From assembly GCF_007565055.1 (NCBI RefSeq), contig NC_044550.1, positions 83,700,033-83,764,032 on the forward strand: a stretch of DNA of 64,000 nucleotides, in the 5' to 3' direction. Below the pieces are notes generated by a model. That model was not told where the DNA came from and did not search any database. It saw only the letters and a list, made by a program, of their open reading frames with translations. This DNA comes from Rhinopithecus roxellana. Taxonomy: Eukaryota > Chordata > Mammalia > Primates > Cercopithecidae. Positions 33,436 through 44,339 of this stretch are shown here, piece after piece (the stretch's first letter is position 1; each line of letters starts with the position of its first letter). The position numbers and the translations under genes are program-made.

Positions 33436-34159
33436 CTGAAGTGAAGATGTAAAAAAATTACCAAGCATTCAAGAAATTGATTTACTACAACAAACAGAAT
33501 CTTTGCTTTTCAAGACAGCAGAAACTTATTATTTTTTAAAGTATGTAGTTTTATCAATAATCCCCACAACCTAGCTGTATACTGAAAAAAAAAAGGCTGA
33601 TGTAAACACAATTTACCTGGATCATAGATATTAGAGTAAGATGCATTAACAATATAATTATATACCTCGTACGTGATATACTTCATACCATTTGGCAAAT
33701 ATACAACTTGTTTATATTTAGTTTATAAAGGGGCTTCTCTTTATAAACACAGCCTAATATTATCATGTTGACATTCATGTATAATTTTTATACTAGTCCA
33801 ACATGTAAAGGCATATGGTCATCTAGCATAGCTGCTACTACATACATAAAACAACTGATAAAGGATAACAACCTTAAATGGTGCACAAACATTCATACTC
33901 AATCACATGGACTGTCATTCAACTAAGTTTCTAACTGCAGATAATTCGCAAATTAATGAATTTTTATTTGATTATGCTCTGTTTAAGAGCTATTGATTAA
34001 AGCATAGGTGAGAGTAACTGATAGTTTAGTTTCCTGGTAGAAAATTCCATGCGTATTTTGAAATCCACACAGTTTTCTTTACTAATCACTGGTAATGCTT
34101 TTCATCATCTTTTTTTTTTTTTTTTTTTGCAAGAAAGTTAGCCTTTCTAATTCCTGCAG
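33431..34159 (-). repeat. Right (source) arm of the inverted duplication, next to the TTC29 exon
   Basis: This is the TTC29 intron immediately upstream (in transcript sense) of the 86-nt exon, including its acceptor and first five bases. It is duplicated in reverse at 28660-29412. The T-run at 34110-34128 is the counterpart of the 51-A tract. The outer limit is CTGC at 34156-34159, after which the two copies diverge. Confidence 0.93.
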
Positions 34160-34235
34160 TATCTTACTAATTTTATTTCAGGAATTAACCACTGCTTTCC
34201 AAAAGCAAAATGTGTGAAGATATAACGTGGTTCAA

Positions 34236-34290
34236 CATGACATACCTCATACCATTTGGCAAACATATAACTTGCTTATATTTAGTGTAT
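34236..34290 (-). repeat. Third, short copy of part of the duplicated segment
   Basis: ACATGACATACCTCATACCA, then TTTGGCAAACATATAACTTG and CTTATATTTAGTG repeat about 52 bases of the unit. It has the same orientation as the right arm. By eye it differs at only about two positions from the left arm (reverse complement of 29126-29178) but at more positions from the right arm (33671-33723). Confidence 0.8.
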
Positions 34291-34381
34291 TAAATATAAC
34301 ATTGGCTTCCAATGTGACTAACTCCTAGCTAATGCAAACACTGAGTGATCTAACCTTTGCTTTTGGTCTTTGGAAAGTAAG

Positions 34382-34785
34382 TGATATGGTTTTGATGTTT
34401 GTCCTCTCCAAATCTCACGTAGAAATGTGATCCCCAATGTTGGAAGTGGTGCCTGTGGAAGGTGTCTGTCATGGGGGCAGATCCCTCATGAATGTCTTGG
34501 TGCCATCCTCATGGTAACGAGTGAGCTCTTGCTCTATTAGTCTACATGACAGCTGATTGCTTTAAAAAGCCTACCATCTCTCTTGCTCCTTCTCTCGCCA
34601 CATGACATGCCTGCTCCCCTTTACCTTCTGCCATGATTGGAAACTTCCTGAAGCCCTCCCCAGAAGGAGATGCTGGCACCATGCTTGTACAGTCTGTGGA
34701 GTTTAAGTTTAAATAAAAACTCTTTTCTTTGTAAATTACCCACCCTCAGATATTCCTTTATAGAAATGCAAAATAGATGAATACA
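34382..34785 (+). mobile_element. MaLR LTR (MST/MLT1-like), solo
   Basis: It starts TGATATGGTTTTGATGTTTG and contains CATGGGGGCAGATCCCTCAT, CCTTCTGCCATGATTGG and TGTAAATTACCCACCCTCAG. It ends near AGATGAATACA. Flanking 5-mers are GTAAG (34377-34381) and GGAAG (34786-34790). No internal retroviral genes are seen, so this is a solo LTR of a MaLR endogenous element. Confidence 0.85.
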
Positions 34786-34790
34786 GGAAG

Positions 34791-35745
34791 TATCCTTAGA
34801 TTTCTGAGCTCTATATTCCAACCATGAAGGATGTCAGCAGGAACAATATTTCATGCTGCATTCACTCACACCACTCATCAAATAACGACTGCTGATGCAG
34901 CAGCTCTTTGAAGACTTCAAGGAAATAGGATGGCAAATGCCAGTGACAGTATTTTTTCTTCTTTAGCTATTTCCCTGATTGCAGAGAATTATCCCTTCAA
35001 GATCTCATTTTAGCAGAGTTGATGATACCAGTGATCCAGTAAGGGGGATTTTAACTCTTAAAATTCAGCTGGGCCCTAACTTTTTCTCTGGTATAGGATT
35101 ATGGGTTCTGGGACTAGTAAGGGAAAGACAAAATAGAAGAAAGAGGCTATGACAGGAAACTACTTATTAGAGAGTTAAAAGTTGGCTGTATGTGGTATGT
35201 ATTTTCTGTGTCAAGTGGTGTAACTGTGTTAAAGCACTAGCAACTGGCTGGGCTGATATAGCACCATCATCTGCATCTAATTTTATGTGAGTGGAAGCTC
35301 AGCAAAGAGGAGAAAGGAAGGAAAACATCTATTGCTACTGATACAGTTTGGAAACACCAAATATTAGTTTTTAAATAATATTTAAACATGAGAACTTTTC
35401 TTATTCACTAATAGAGACAAAGTTAAGATAAAGTGAAAGCAATAACATAACAGAGAAAAATGTTGGTAAGAATAGGATTAACAACAACCAAAAAGAAAAG
35501 GTTAGGTCTAAAATCTTGGCACTACTAAAATTGAGTGACACATCAAAACTGATGTTTTAGAGGACAGAGACATAAAGAGAGAGAAAATAAATAATAAAGA
35601 ATAATTATGTAAGGTGTATGCTAACAAGTGTTCTAGGGGGAAAATAGAGCAGGGTAAGGGGAATTGGGAGAGCCAAGTGGGGGTCCAGAGGACAAAGCAG
35701 GTCTCAATATTAAATATGGTTATCAGAGTAGACTCCATTGAAAAG
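34791..35745. other. Intronic; nothing recognised
   Basis: AT-rich sequence with no repeat or gene recognised between the LTR and the old L1. Confidence 0.45.
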
Positions 35746-35749
35746 GTAG

Positions 35750-38670
35750 TATTCACAATAATGTGAAATTAAAAATACATAATAAAATTAAATTTGGGAA
35801 ACTTGCATCTATGTGGAAATTAAAGATGCTCCTAAATGAACAGTGGGTCAAAGAAGATCACAAGGTAAACCAAAAAATATTCTGAAATGGATGAAAATGG
35901 AAACACAACAAACCAAAATTTGTAGGATAAAACTAAGATGTGCACAGAGAGAAATTTATAGCTATAAATGTCTATATTTAAAAATAAGAAAGTCCTTTCC
36001 ATCTTATAAAACTAGCAAAAGAGGATACAACTACATTCAAATCAAATGGAGGGAAGGAAATAGGAAAGACTTGAGTGGAAATGAATAAAATAAAGAACAG
36101 AAAACCCATAGTGAAAATCAACACAACAAAAAATGATTCTTTGAAAAAGTCAACAAAATTAACAAACGTTTAGTTAGACCAAAAAAGAAAAGAAAAAGAA
36201 GAAATCCTTAAATTATTAAAATCAAGAAAGAAAAAAGGTAAATAACTACAGACCTTACAGAAATAAAAAGGATTATAAGAGAATTTTGTGGATAATTACA
36301 TACTAACAAGTTAGATAAACTAGATGAAATAGACAAATTCCTGGAAAGACACAAACTACTGAAATTGACTCAAGAAAAAATCAAAACTCTGAATAAATTC
36401 ATAATAAGTAAAGTAACTGAATTAGTAATTTAAAAACTTATCTGAAGAAAAGGCTAGTCAGGCACAGATGACTTCACTGGTGAATTTTTAAAAAATATTT
36501 TAAGAATTAACATCAATCTTTTACAAACTTTTTAAGCAATTAAGAGAAAACACCTCCCAAATCATTCTATGAGGCCAGTATTATTTTGACATCAAACCAG
36601 ACAAAGACATTACAAGAAAAGAAAACTATAAACTCTTGTCCCCTAGGAACATAGACACAAAAATCCTTAACAAAATTACTAGCAAAGCAAAATCAGTAAC
36701 ATATAAGAAGGATTATACACCACGATCAAGTGGAATTTAGCCCAGCGATGCAAGGTTGGTTCAACATATGCCAACCAATCAGTATAATATACCATATTAA
36801 TAGCATAAAAGACAAAATCATATGACCTTCTCAATAGAGGTAGGAAAAAAGCATTTTGCAAAATCCAACCCCCTTTCATGTTAAAAACCCTCAACAAACT
36901 TGGAATACAAAGGGAATTTTCTCAACGTAGTAAAGAGCATCTACAAAAAACCCTCAGTAAATATACTTCTGTTTAAAACTGTTGCACTAGAGGTTCTAGT
37001 CAGATAAATTAGGCAAGAAAAAGATAAGGCACACAGATAGAAAGGAAGTAGCAAAACTTTATTTGCAGATACCATAGTCTTATATACAGAAAATCCTAAA
37101 GAATCCATAACAAACTATCAAAGCTAATAAATGAGTTTAACAAGGTTGAAAGCTATAAGATCAATATAGAAAAGTCAGTTTTATTTCTACATACAGGTTA
37201 TGAACAATCTGAAAATGAAATTAAGAAACAATTCCATTTGCAATAGCATCAAAAGAATAAAATATTAAAAATAAATTCAACAAAAGAAGGCAGTACATGT
37301 ACACTGACAACTATAAAACATCATTGAAAGAAATTAAAGAATATGTAAATGAATGGACAGATAGCCCATATTCATGGATTGAAAAACTTAGTGTTAAGAT
37401 GGCAATATTCCCCAAATTGATTGACAGATTCCATGCAATTCCTATCAAAATCCCAGCTCCCCTTTCTGCAGAAATTGACAAGCTGATCCTAAAATTCACA
37501 TGGAAATGCAAGTGATGAAAACAACCAAAGCAAACTTGAAAAAGAGCAATATTACAACACACATTTCCCAATTTCAAAACTTACTACAAAACTAAAGCAA
37601 TAAAATCTATGTATTCTTACAGTTGTAAGTTAGACAAGAGAGATCAAGGCAATAGAATTGAGAATCCAGAAACAATCTTCACATTTATGGTCAAATGATT
37701 TTATATGGGGTGTCATTATAATGTATTGAGAAAAGAATAATGTTTCCAACAAGTATTACTAGTACAATTGGATATCCACTTTCAAAATATGAAGATGTAC
37801 CCTCCTCACACCACATTTGCGTGCGCGCGCACACACACACACACACTTGAAAATAGATCATAAGCTTAAATATAGTTAAAACTATAAAACTCTTAAAGCG
37901 TAGGAGTAAATCATTGTGACCTTGTACTGGTCAAAGCCTTCTTAGTGATGATATGAGAAGCAAGAACAGCAAAAGAAAAACTAGATGAACTGAACTTTAT
38001 CAAAATTAAAAACTTGTACTTCAATGAATACCATCAGAAAGTGAAAATAAAACCCACAGAACAGGAGAAAATATTTTCAAATCATATATTTGATGAAAGA
38101 CTGGTACACAAAATATACACGGAATTCTTAAAACTCAATAATAAAAAAAAATTTTTTTAACTGGGCAAAGAATCTGAATAAAAATGTCTGCAGAGAAGAT
38201 ATCCAAATGACCAAGACGCACATGAAAATAAACGCTCGATGTTACTGGCCAACAGGGAAATGCAAATCAAATCCACAGTGAGATACTACATTACACCTAC
38301 TAGGATGAGTATAATGAAGAAGATAAAAGTAACAAGTGCTGGTGAGGAAGTGGCTAAACTGAAACCCTCACATATTACTAGAGGAAATGTCAAATGGTGA
38401 AGCCACTTTGGAAAACTGGCAGCTACTCAATAAGTTGAACACAGTTGTCATATAACCCAGTGATGCCACTCCTAAGCATACAATCAAGATCTTTGAAAAG
38501 TTGTACACAAATGTTCATTCTAGCATTATTCATAATAGGCAAAAGGTGGAAACAACTCATATGTCCATCAACTGATAAATGAATAAAGAAAATGTGGTAT
38601 AACCGTGCAATGGAATGTGATTTGGCCCTATATGATGGATGAACCTTGAAAACATTATGTTAAGTAAAAG
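35750..38670 (+). mobile_element. Old L1 (L1M/L1PB-age), ORF2 region, heavily decayed
   Basis: About 2.9 kb colinear with L1 ORF2 from just after the endonuclease (TGGAAATTAAAGATGCTCCT) through the RT region (CACGATCAAGTGGAATTTAG, then GCAAGGTTGGTTCAACATAT) to the C-terminus (ACTCATATGTCCATCAACTG). It stops near ACATTATGTTAAGTAAA without a clear 3' UTR. The best surviving frame, 37297-37515, has recognisable RT-distal text (VKMAIFPKLIDRFHAIPIKI). There are many stops, and a GC/CA microsatellite lies at 37819-37848. Confidence 0.88.
37819..37848. repeat. (GC)n(CA)n microsatellite
   Basis: GTGCGCGCGC followed by about ten CA units, inside the old L1. Confidence 0.9.
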
Positions 38671-38679
38671 GTGTTGGCT

Positions 38680-40300
38680 GATGCTACATTTGTGCATTAC
38701 ACCAATGTACCCTAACAAAGGAGTTGGCTGACAGTTGGTGTCAGTACCCCTTAAATACTATGTAAACCAATGTGAGGGGCATGCTTTATTTGGGTAATCA
38801 TCAGCTTGCTCCTTCAGGCTCCCTGATCAAAGTAGGAGACAAGAGTAACGGGATACTTTGTCCCAGAATATTTACCCTTTCTAAGAGCTCTGAAAAGTAT
38901 TGTGCAATCCTTTAACCTATGTATTTTCTTCGAAGAAAAATGTGGGGACAAATATTTATTGGTTTTAAAAGATATTAAAAACTATAACAGCATAAGAAGT
39001 AAGTCTTCTCTTGTTCTCCTGATCTGATCTTTGGTAAGCAAGAGATGCTTTTTGAAAGAAGACTGCTTGACAGGCTCTGACTGTTGGCAGAGACCCAAAG
39101 AACTTTTCTTTCTTTGTGAACTACCTTAAAACTTAGCAAAGTAAACCTAAAGTAACATATCTTTTTCTAATCAATGCATTCCTTTTCATTGAAATTCCAT
39201 GTAACTTTTCATGTGACTAAAGTTTGCTGCTGAAATTGATGTAAGAGCTAACTATGTGTTTACCCTTTTGGGGGAAGATACTAGACCATTTATACAAAAG
39301 TAGTTTATTTAATGAGATACATCTTTCAGGGGGTGATTTCCTGTGAGTATGTTGACTAATATTATTGAAAGAAGTTACAGAGAGACTAAGCTGTTTATTT
39401 TTACTCTTTAGCAAATTAAAATCACACCCAGTAAATCAGTCCTGTTCACTCTAAATAAGCCATCTATTATTTAATAAACCAATCAATTAAATATATCCAT
39501 GAGCTAATACACTTTAGTTCAGGAGCATAACTTTTATCTTTTTCTCCTTCACGAAAAGGCTACTTTATTAATAAATTACTATATGGTAACAAAATATCCT
39601 TGCATTTCACAAATTAAAAGCTTATAAGAATATGCTCCAAATTTTTTCTTTGTATTTTATATGTACAGAAATGATACAGTCTATGAAAGACATGAGCAGC
39701 TCTCATAGAAGCATTTTCACTGCTTTAAGTATGCATATACATCACCTGGGTATCTTGCTAACCTGGGGATCCTGCTGCAGTAGGTCTAGGGTGGGACCTG
39801 AGATCCTGGCTGTTATAACATGCTGAAGCTGCTGGTCTAAAGGCCACATCTGATCTAAAATATATTACAGTCCTATTTTCCTGTTACTAATAACTAAATA
39901 TATATCATATTTTCCTTGTTACCTGACAATGGGGAATGTGCAAACAATGAAAGGTCTCTAAGACTCCAAGGAATATACAACCACATACACACATGCACAT
40001 TGCACATACACACGCTTAACTTTTGCAGATGATCTTACCTTCTCACTTTAGGTTCTTTGTTTTACAGCACTACCCCTAGTGGATTGTAATTTTGGAGATA
40101 AAGCTTTCAAGAAACTAATGGATTTCTTGTTGTCAGCACTAAGGCACCTCTGTTTTACAGTGAAATTTGAAAGTAAATTGATGGCATTTGTCTTTGCATT
40201 TCATAGGAAATAATCACCCTAACACTTGACGATTTTCACTTCACTCTTGGGAGAACCAGTGTCTACCCATTAAAGAAAACAATGTGAGAGTGTTCTTTTC
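38680..40300. other. Intronic; no gene or clear repeat
   Basis: 38680-38960 has a near-repeat of GTTGGCTGA (38674 and 38723) and could be an unrecognised LTR fragment. The rest is unique AT-rich intron leading to the TTC29 exon. Confidence 0.4.
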
Positions 40301-40307
40301 CACCCAC

Positions 40308-40520
40308 CTTCTTTGGCTATTTCAGAAGCTTTTATTAGAATTTTGATGGCCTGTTTGTATTCTTTATTTTGCAGCATTTTGTCTGAGAGTAATCTGTAAG
40401 TCCTCAGGAGACTCTCACAGGCCAACAAGTTGAGAGAGCGGCCTGTCTCATCCTTCCATATCCGCCCCTGCGTCAATTGATGGAATGCTTCATAATGCTC
40501 AGCAGCTTCCAGAAGCTGAC
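40308..40520 (-). CDS. TTC29: TTC29 internal exon, 213 nt (partial gene)
   Basis: Minus-strand exon encoding 70 complete codons from QLLEAAEHYEAFHQLTQGRI through LLACESLLRTYRLLSDKML to IKILIKASEIAKE. This matches TTC29, a TPR protein of about 475 aa. It is part of the TPR array; the helix-turn-helix pattern with conserved A, Y and L positions is visible (EYKQAIKILIKA). The acceptor is TTTTATTCTTCAG|GTCAGC (AG at 40522-40521), and the donor is GAAG|GTGGGT (GT at 40307-40306). Phase 1 in and phase 1 out, so its length is divisible by three and skipping would keep frame. No other TTC29 exon is seen in the window. The protein works in the sperm flagellum and interacts with intraflagellar-transport components (family knowledge). 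Confidence 0.97.
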
Positions 40521-40814
40521 CTGAAGAATAAAAGCCATTCATAAGTATAAACCAGAGGTCAGAATGTGTTTTCAGAAATTTTGCATAAATTTTAGCTTTA
40601 CTATTAAATGCAGAAACACCATGGATTATGGTGAAGGATTTCTAAGGCTGAAGATGAATTAAACTGGGAAAGGAGCTATCTCTAATTGGACCTCAGTTTC
40701 AGCATGAATTTCAGATAGACACCTGCAAGAGGGAGGGATGTACTCTGGCTAGTAGAAATTTACTGGGCTGCATATGTTTAGAGAGGGTGTAAAAGGCCAG
40801 CAATGATTATTAAT

Positions 40815-41060
40815 CACCATCATATTGGCTAATATTTCTTTAACATTATGTATGCCATGTATCCTGCTATGTGCTTTATATGCATTTCTCATTTAATCTT
40901 CAAAACAATCCAATGGAGTGAGACTGTTCTGATTTCCTATTACAGAATAGAAAGCCAAAACTTAGTAAGGTTAAGAATTTTGCTCAAGATGGCAAGCCTA
41001 GTGCTATAACATCCAGGAAATCTGACTCTAGAGCTGATAATATCAACCAATATCCTCTAC
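40815..41060 (+). mobile_element. MIR SINE
   Basis: CTGCTATGTGCTTTATATGC, then ATTTCTCATTTAATCTTCAA, then GTTAAGAATTTTGCTCAAGA. Confidence 0.75.
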
Positions 41061-41094
41061 TGCTTTCCCAACAGATGGCAATTTCATCATTCTT

Positions 41095-41203
41095 TTTTTC
41101 TTTTCTTTTCACTCTGTCACTCAGGCTGGAGTGTAATGGTGCAATCACAGTTTACTGCTGCCTTGAACTCCTGAGCTCAAGCGATACTCCCACCTCAGCC
41201 TCC
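41095..41203 (-). mobile_element. Truncated Alu right monomer (FRAM/AluJ-like), antisense, with TSD
   Basis: T-rich tail at 41092-41109, then CACTCTGTCACTCAGGCTGG to CACCTCAGCCTCC. This is only the right half of an Alu, about 110 bp. It is bracketed by an exact 16-base duplication CAATTTCATCATTCTT (41079-41094 and 41204-41219), so it inserted already truncated. Confidence 0.9.
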
Positions 41204-41219
41204 CAATTTCATCATTCTT

Positions 41220-41630
41220 AAAAAAGAATGCATCCATTTTAAACTTCAAATTCAAACATTATGGCTTCTTAAACTGCTTCTCAAAGTTTTACTGGACTTT
41301 CCAACGAGGTTTTTGTATATTCTATTTAGCTTTGAATAATTAGAATGTAACTAACTGCCGTTTTGGATTTTACCCTATAATAAAATCCAAAATATATCTT
41401 CTCCAAGCTAAAACTCTAAATTAGCTGTAAGTAATTTCTTTCCTTAAAATATGAGCAAGCATATTTCTGGAAGAGGAGTCTGCAGCTCCATACAGTGGAT
41501 TTAGTATTTTACTTGTTCAATTCCTCATGGGAATGCTCACAATATCCTGAAATGTAAATACTCTTTTCTGGTATTGGAGTTACATAATTGGAATTGATAC
41601 GAAGAACACTTACATCTAAGCACTCCAACC
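41220..41630. other. TTC29 intron; no feature recognised
   Basis: AT-rich unique sequence. Confidence 0.5.
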
Positions 41631-41632
41631 AT

Positions 41633-41870
41633 AGCGGTTAAGAGTGAATGTGGGCTCCAAGCAGATGGCCTGTTCCTATCCCAGCTTTCCCAGCTTTTGT
41701 TTAGCCTCAGGCTAATTACTGCCCTCTGTGTGCCTTACTTTATTCTTCTGCAAAATAGGATTACTGTGTAACTTTTCAAGGTACTATTGTGAGAAATGAA
41801 TTCATGTGTGTACAATTATACATTACAGGGCACCTGCTCAGGAAACACAGCTAATGTGATCAGTTGGTAC
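41633..41870 (-). mobile_element. MIR SINE, antisense
   Basis: AGCGGTTAAGAGTGAATGTG, then CCCAGCTTTCCCAGCTTTTG, then TTATTCTTCTGCAAAATAGG: antisense MIR from its 3' end inward. Confidence 0.82.
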
Positions 41871-42248
41871 AGCAATAATATCTTCAGAACTCCAGCAGGC
41901 AAACTGAAATATAGCCACTAATTTATTATGTTTATTAAGTATAACTTACTCTTCCCACAAAAACCAAAAACTAGTTGAGTCCCCGTAACAATATTATCAC
42001 GACATATTAAATTAACCTATGCAGGTTATATTAGACTCAATATCTTTCCTCAAATGAATTTCATTGAATAGTGTTGGTTGGAGCTGCTTCCATGACTATT
42101 GCATATAATTTCTTCCTATTTGTTGCATTGAATTTGTTACCAGAATTAGTATTAAAGAATGCACATAGAAATAAGAATAGTATTCTCAAAGAAAAGCAAC
42201 CAGTGGTGGTGGGTAATCAGTAAACAGTCTGTAAAAATTCAGTGGACA

Positions 42249-42547
42249 GTCCAGGCACAGTGGCTCACACCTATAATCCCAGCACTTTGAGAGGCTGAGG
42301 CGGGTAGATCACGATGTCAGGAGTTTGAGACAGCCTGGCCAACATGGTGAAACCCCGTCTCTGCTAAAAATACAAAAAATCAGCCGGCTGTGGTGGTGCG
42401 CACTTGTAGTCCCAGCTACTCAGGAGGCTGAGGCAGGAGAATCGCTTGAACCCAGGAGGTGGAGATTGTGGTGAGCTGAGATCGTGCCACTGCACTCCAG
42501 CCTGGCAACAAAGCAAGATTCCATCTCAAAAAAAAAAAAAAAAAAAA
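42249..42547 (+). mobile_element. Full-length AluS-like element
   Basis: It starts GTCCAGGCACAGTGGCTCAC, has both arms with A-rich linker CTAAAAATACAAAAAATCAG, and ends with a ~20-base A tail. AAAATTCAG before (42234-42242) and after (about 42550) is a probable target duplication. Confidence 0.95.
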
Positions 42548-42559
42548 GCAAAATTCAGG

Positions 42560-44030
42560 AAACATGGATAGTCTAAGTCCTTGCTGAGCCATGCAGGGGG
42601 GAATGTTAGCGAAGATACATACAGAAAGGGCAATGTGTACTGCAGACTAGTTTATAAATTTATATTATGAAACTTCCATATGATAGGAGACTGCAGGCCA
42701 TAGGTATGATTTTATACAAGCCTATCTTGTTACATGAACAAGTGTTTATAATAAGTAAATATATTAGGAAACATAAACAAATTTAGAAAGCATTATCAGT
42801 GCTATATCTGGGAGGTAGGATTATGGGTAACAGATGGTTTCTTTTCTGATTTTCTGTTTTCTTTTTCTTGATTTTTTTTTTCTGTTTGCTTATTAGCATT
42901 TCCTAAAGCTTCCATCATCAAAGCATGTTTACTTTGTCGTCAGGATATACAATGAAAGTCATTTAAGAAATAATGCTCAGTCCCTTTTTCACATTGATAC
43001 AAATACTCAAGGCTGAAGTTCACGGCTCTCATCTATCTTTACTTCTAGCTGACACTTTTTTCTTACCTTCCAGAAAAACAGGCATAATTTTTCATCTCTC
43101 CCATGTAGCACCTCTTACCAGAAACACCTTGCTCCAAATACCCACGACCCTCATTTTTTAAAAACTAGAATGGAACATTGACATATTTGTGTGTTACATT
43201 TCCTATGTATTTCTGCCTATGAAGTATAGCACTCTAGCCCTGGAAAGATGTATACAAGAGTTCCGTTTCTTTTTTCATCTAGTGTCCATCTATTCATAAA
43301 GTACAGACATGTATTTCTTTTTGGTCATGTAAAGTAGGGAAAGGGGGATATAGAACACTGTGAGAAAAACAGATAGTTCCAGAATAGATAGGGATTATAA
43401 AGGAAATGAAGCTCTGGGTAACTCAATTAGAATTAGATGCAAATGAGGTATAATGATGTCAATAGCAAATGAGAACTGATATCCATCTCCAAAATTTGAT
43501 CTATATGGGGGCAGAAAGGGGAGGTGAGGGGAGGGTCAAGTAGGAAAAGAAGAAGTGGAAGAAATCAGGACAAAATGGGAGGTGGGAAGAGTGGAGTGAA
43601 GGCTGGGGCTGTGTCTTCATATTCCATATCAGCCAGATGTCCTCTGTGTTACGTCACTGGGTCTTGGGTTGCTGTTAGGTATTCTGGATAAGGCTGCCGA
43701 AGCAGGAGTGAAATGAGGATGGTCCTCAGGACACTGGTTTCATCTGGTGCCTTCAGAAGGCAACCTTGGGATGGTTAGAAATAACAGTAGTCTTTTCAGT
43801 TGGATTTGCTTTTTGCTAGAGCTGCAGGGCTAGTATCAATGTACTACTTAGCTCATGGTTATTGGCCAAAGTTCAGCTCTCAGAAGGGTCTGTTTGGAGT
43901 CTTCCCTGAGGTAGGAGCTTGAGATGCTTGGGTAAAAGAGAACAGTGACCTACTCTTTCCTGAAGGTCTATTAGGTGCTAGTCAAAATGCAGGACTTTTC
44001 TCCCCCCTACACATTAACTTGCTGAACATT
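42560..44030. other. Intron/flank; one G-rich tract, no gene recognised
   Basis: Mostly unique sequence. 43500-43600 is strongly purine-rich and contains the G-quadruplex motif listed separately. Confidence 0.45.
43507..43535 (+). other. G-quadruplex-capable motif
   Basis: Four G runs of 5, 4, 4 and 3 bases separated by loops of 6, 6 and 1 bases, meeting the usual G3+N1-7 rule. It is on the strand opposite to TTC29 transcription, so it would form in DNA but not in that RNA. Confidence 0.65.
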
Positions 44031-44034
44031 CCAA

Positions 44035-44200
44035 AAACTGGTGAAGTATATATGATTGTTGCTTTTCCACTAAAGAGGATACTGAGACTCACAAAGTTTA
44101 TATGACTCAAGTATATGCCCCAGACTTATCATAAGTGATGATTAGGATTTAAACCCAAGGTCACCAAAAGCCCACACAACTGGTTCCACCACATCAGATA
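44035..44200 (+). mobile_element. Probable MIR fragment
   Basis: GGATACTGAGACTCACAAAG, then TTAGGATTTAAACCCAAGGT is MIR-like but weak. Confidence 0.45.
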
Positions 44201-44339
44201 CTAGTCAACAAATAAAGAGCCAGGAAACTTAGGTAGAGTGAGATAAATTCTCTGGACATGAATCTCTTGTGTTAAAAATGATGACCAAATTTGCATGATT
44301 CCTAGTCTCTTCCAGTTCTACAATTCTCCGACTTTGATC

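Larger units (their letters stand above)
33436..40307 (-). other. TTC29: TTC29 intron between the two recognised exons
   Basis: The intron is 6.9 kb. Its donor, GAAG|GTGGGTGG at 40307-40306, is weaker than consensus. Its acceptor is at 33437-33436. It contains the right arm, the small third copy, a MaLR LTR and an old L1. Joining phase 1 to phase 1 across it restores a Gly codon, which supports the exon pairing. Confidence 0.9.
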
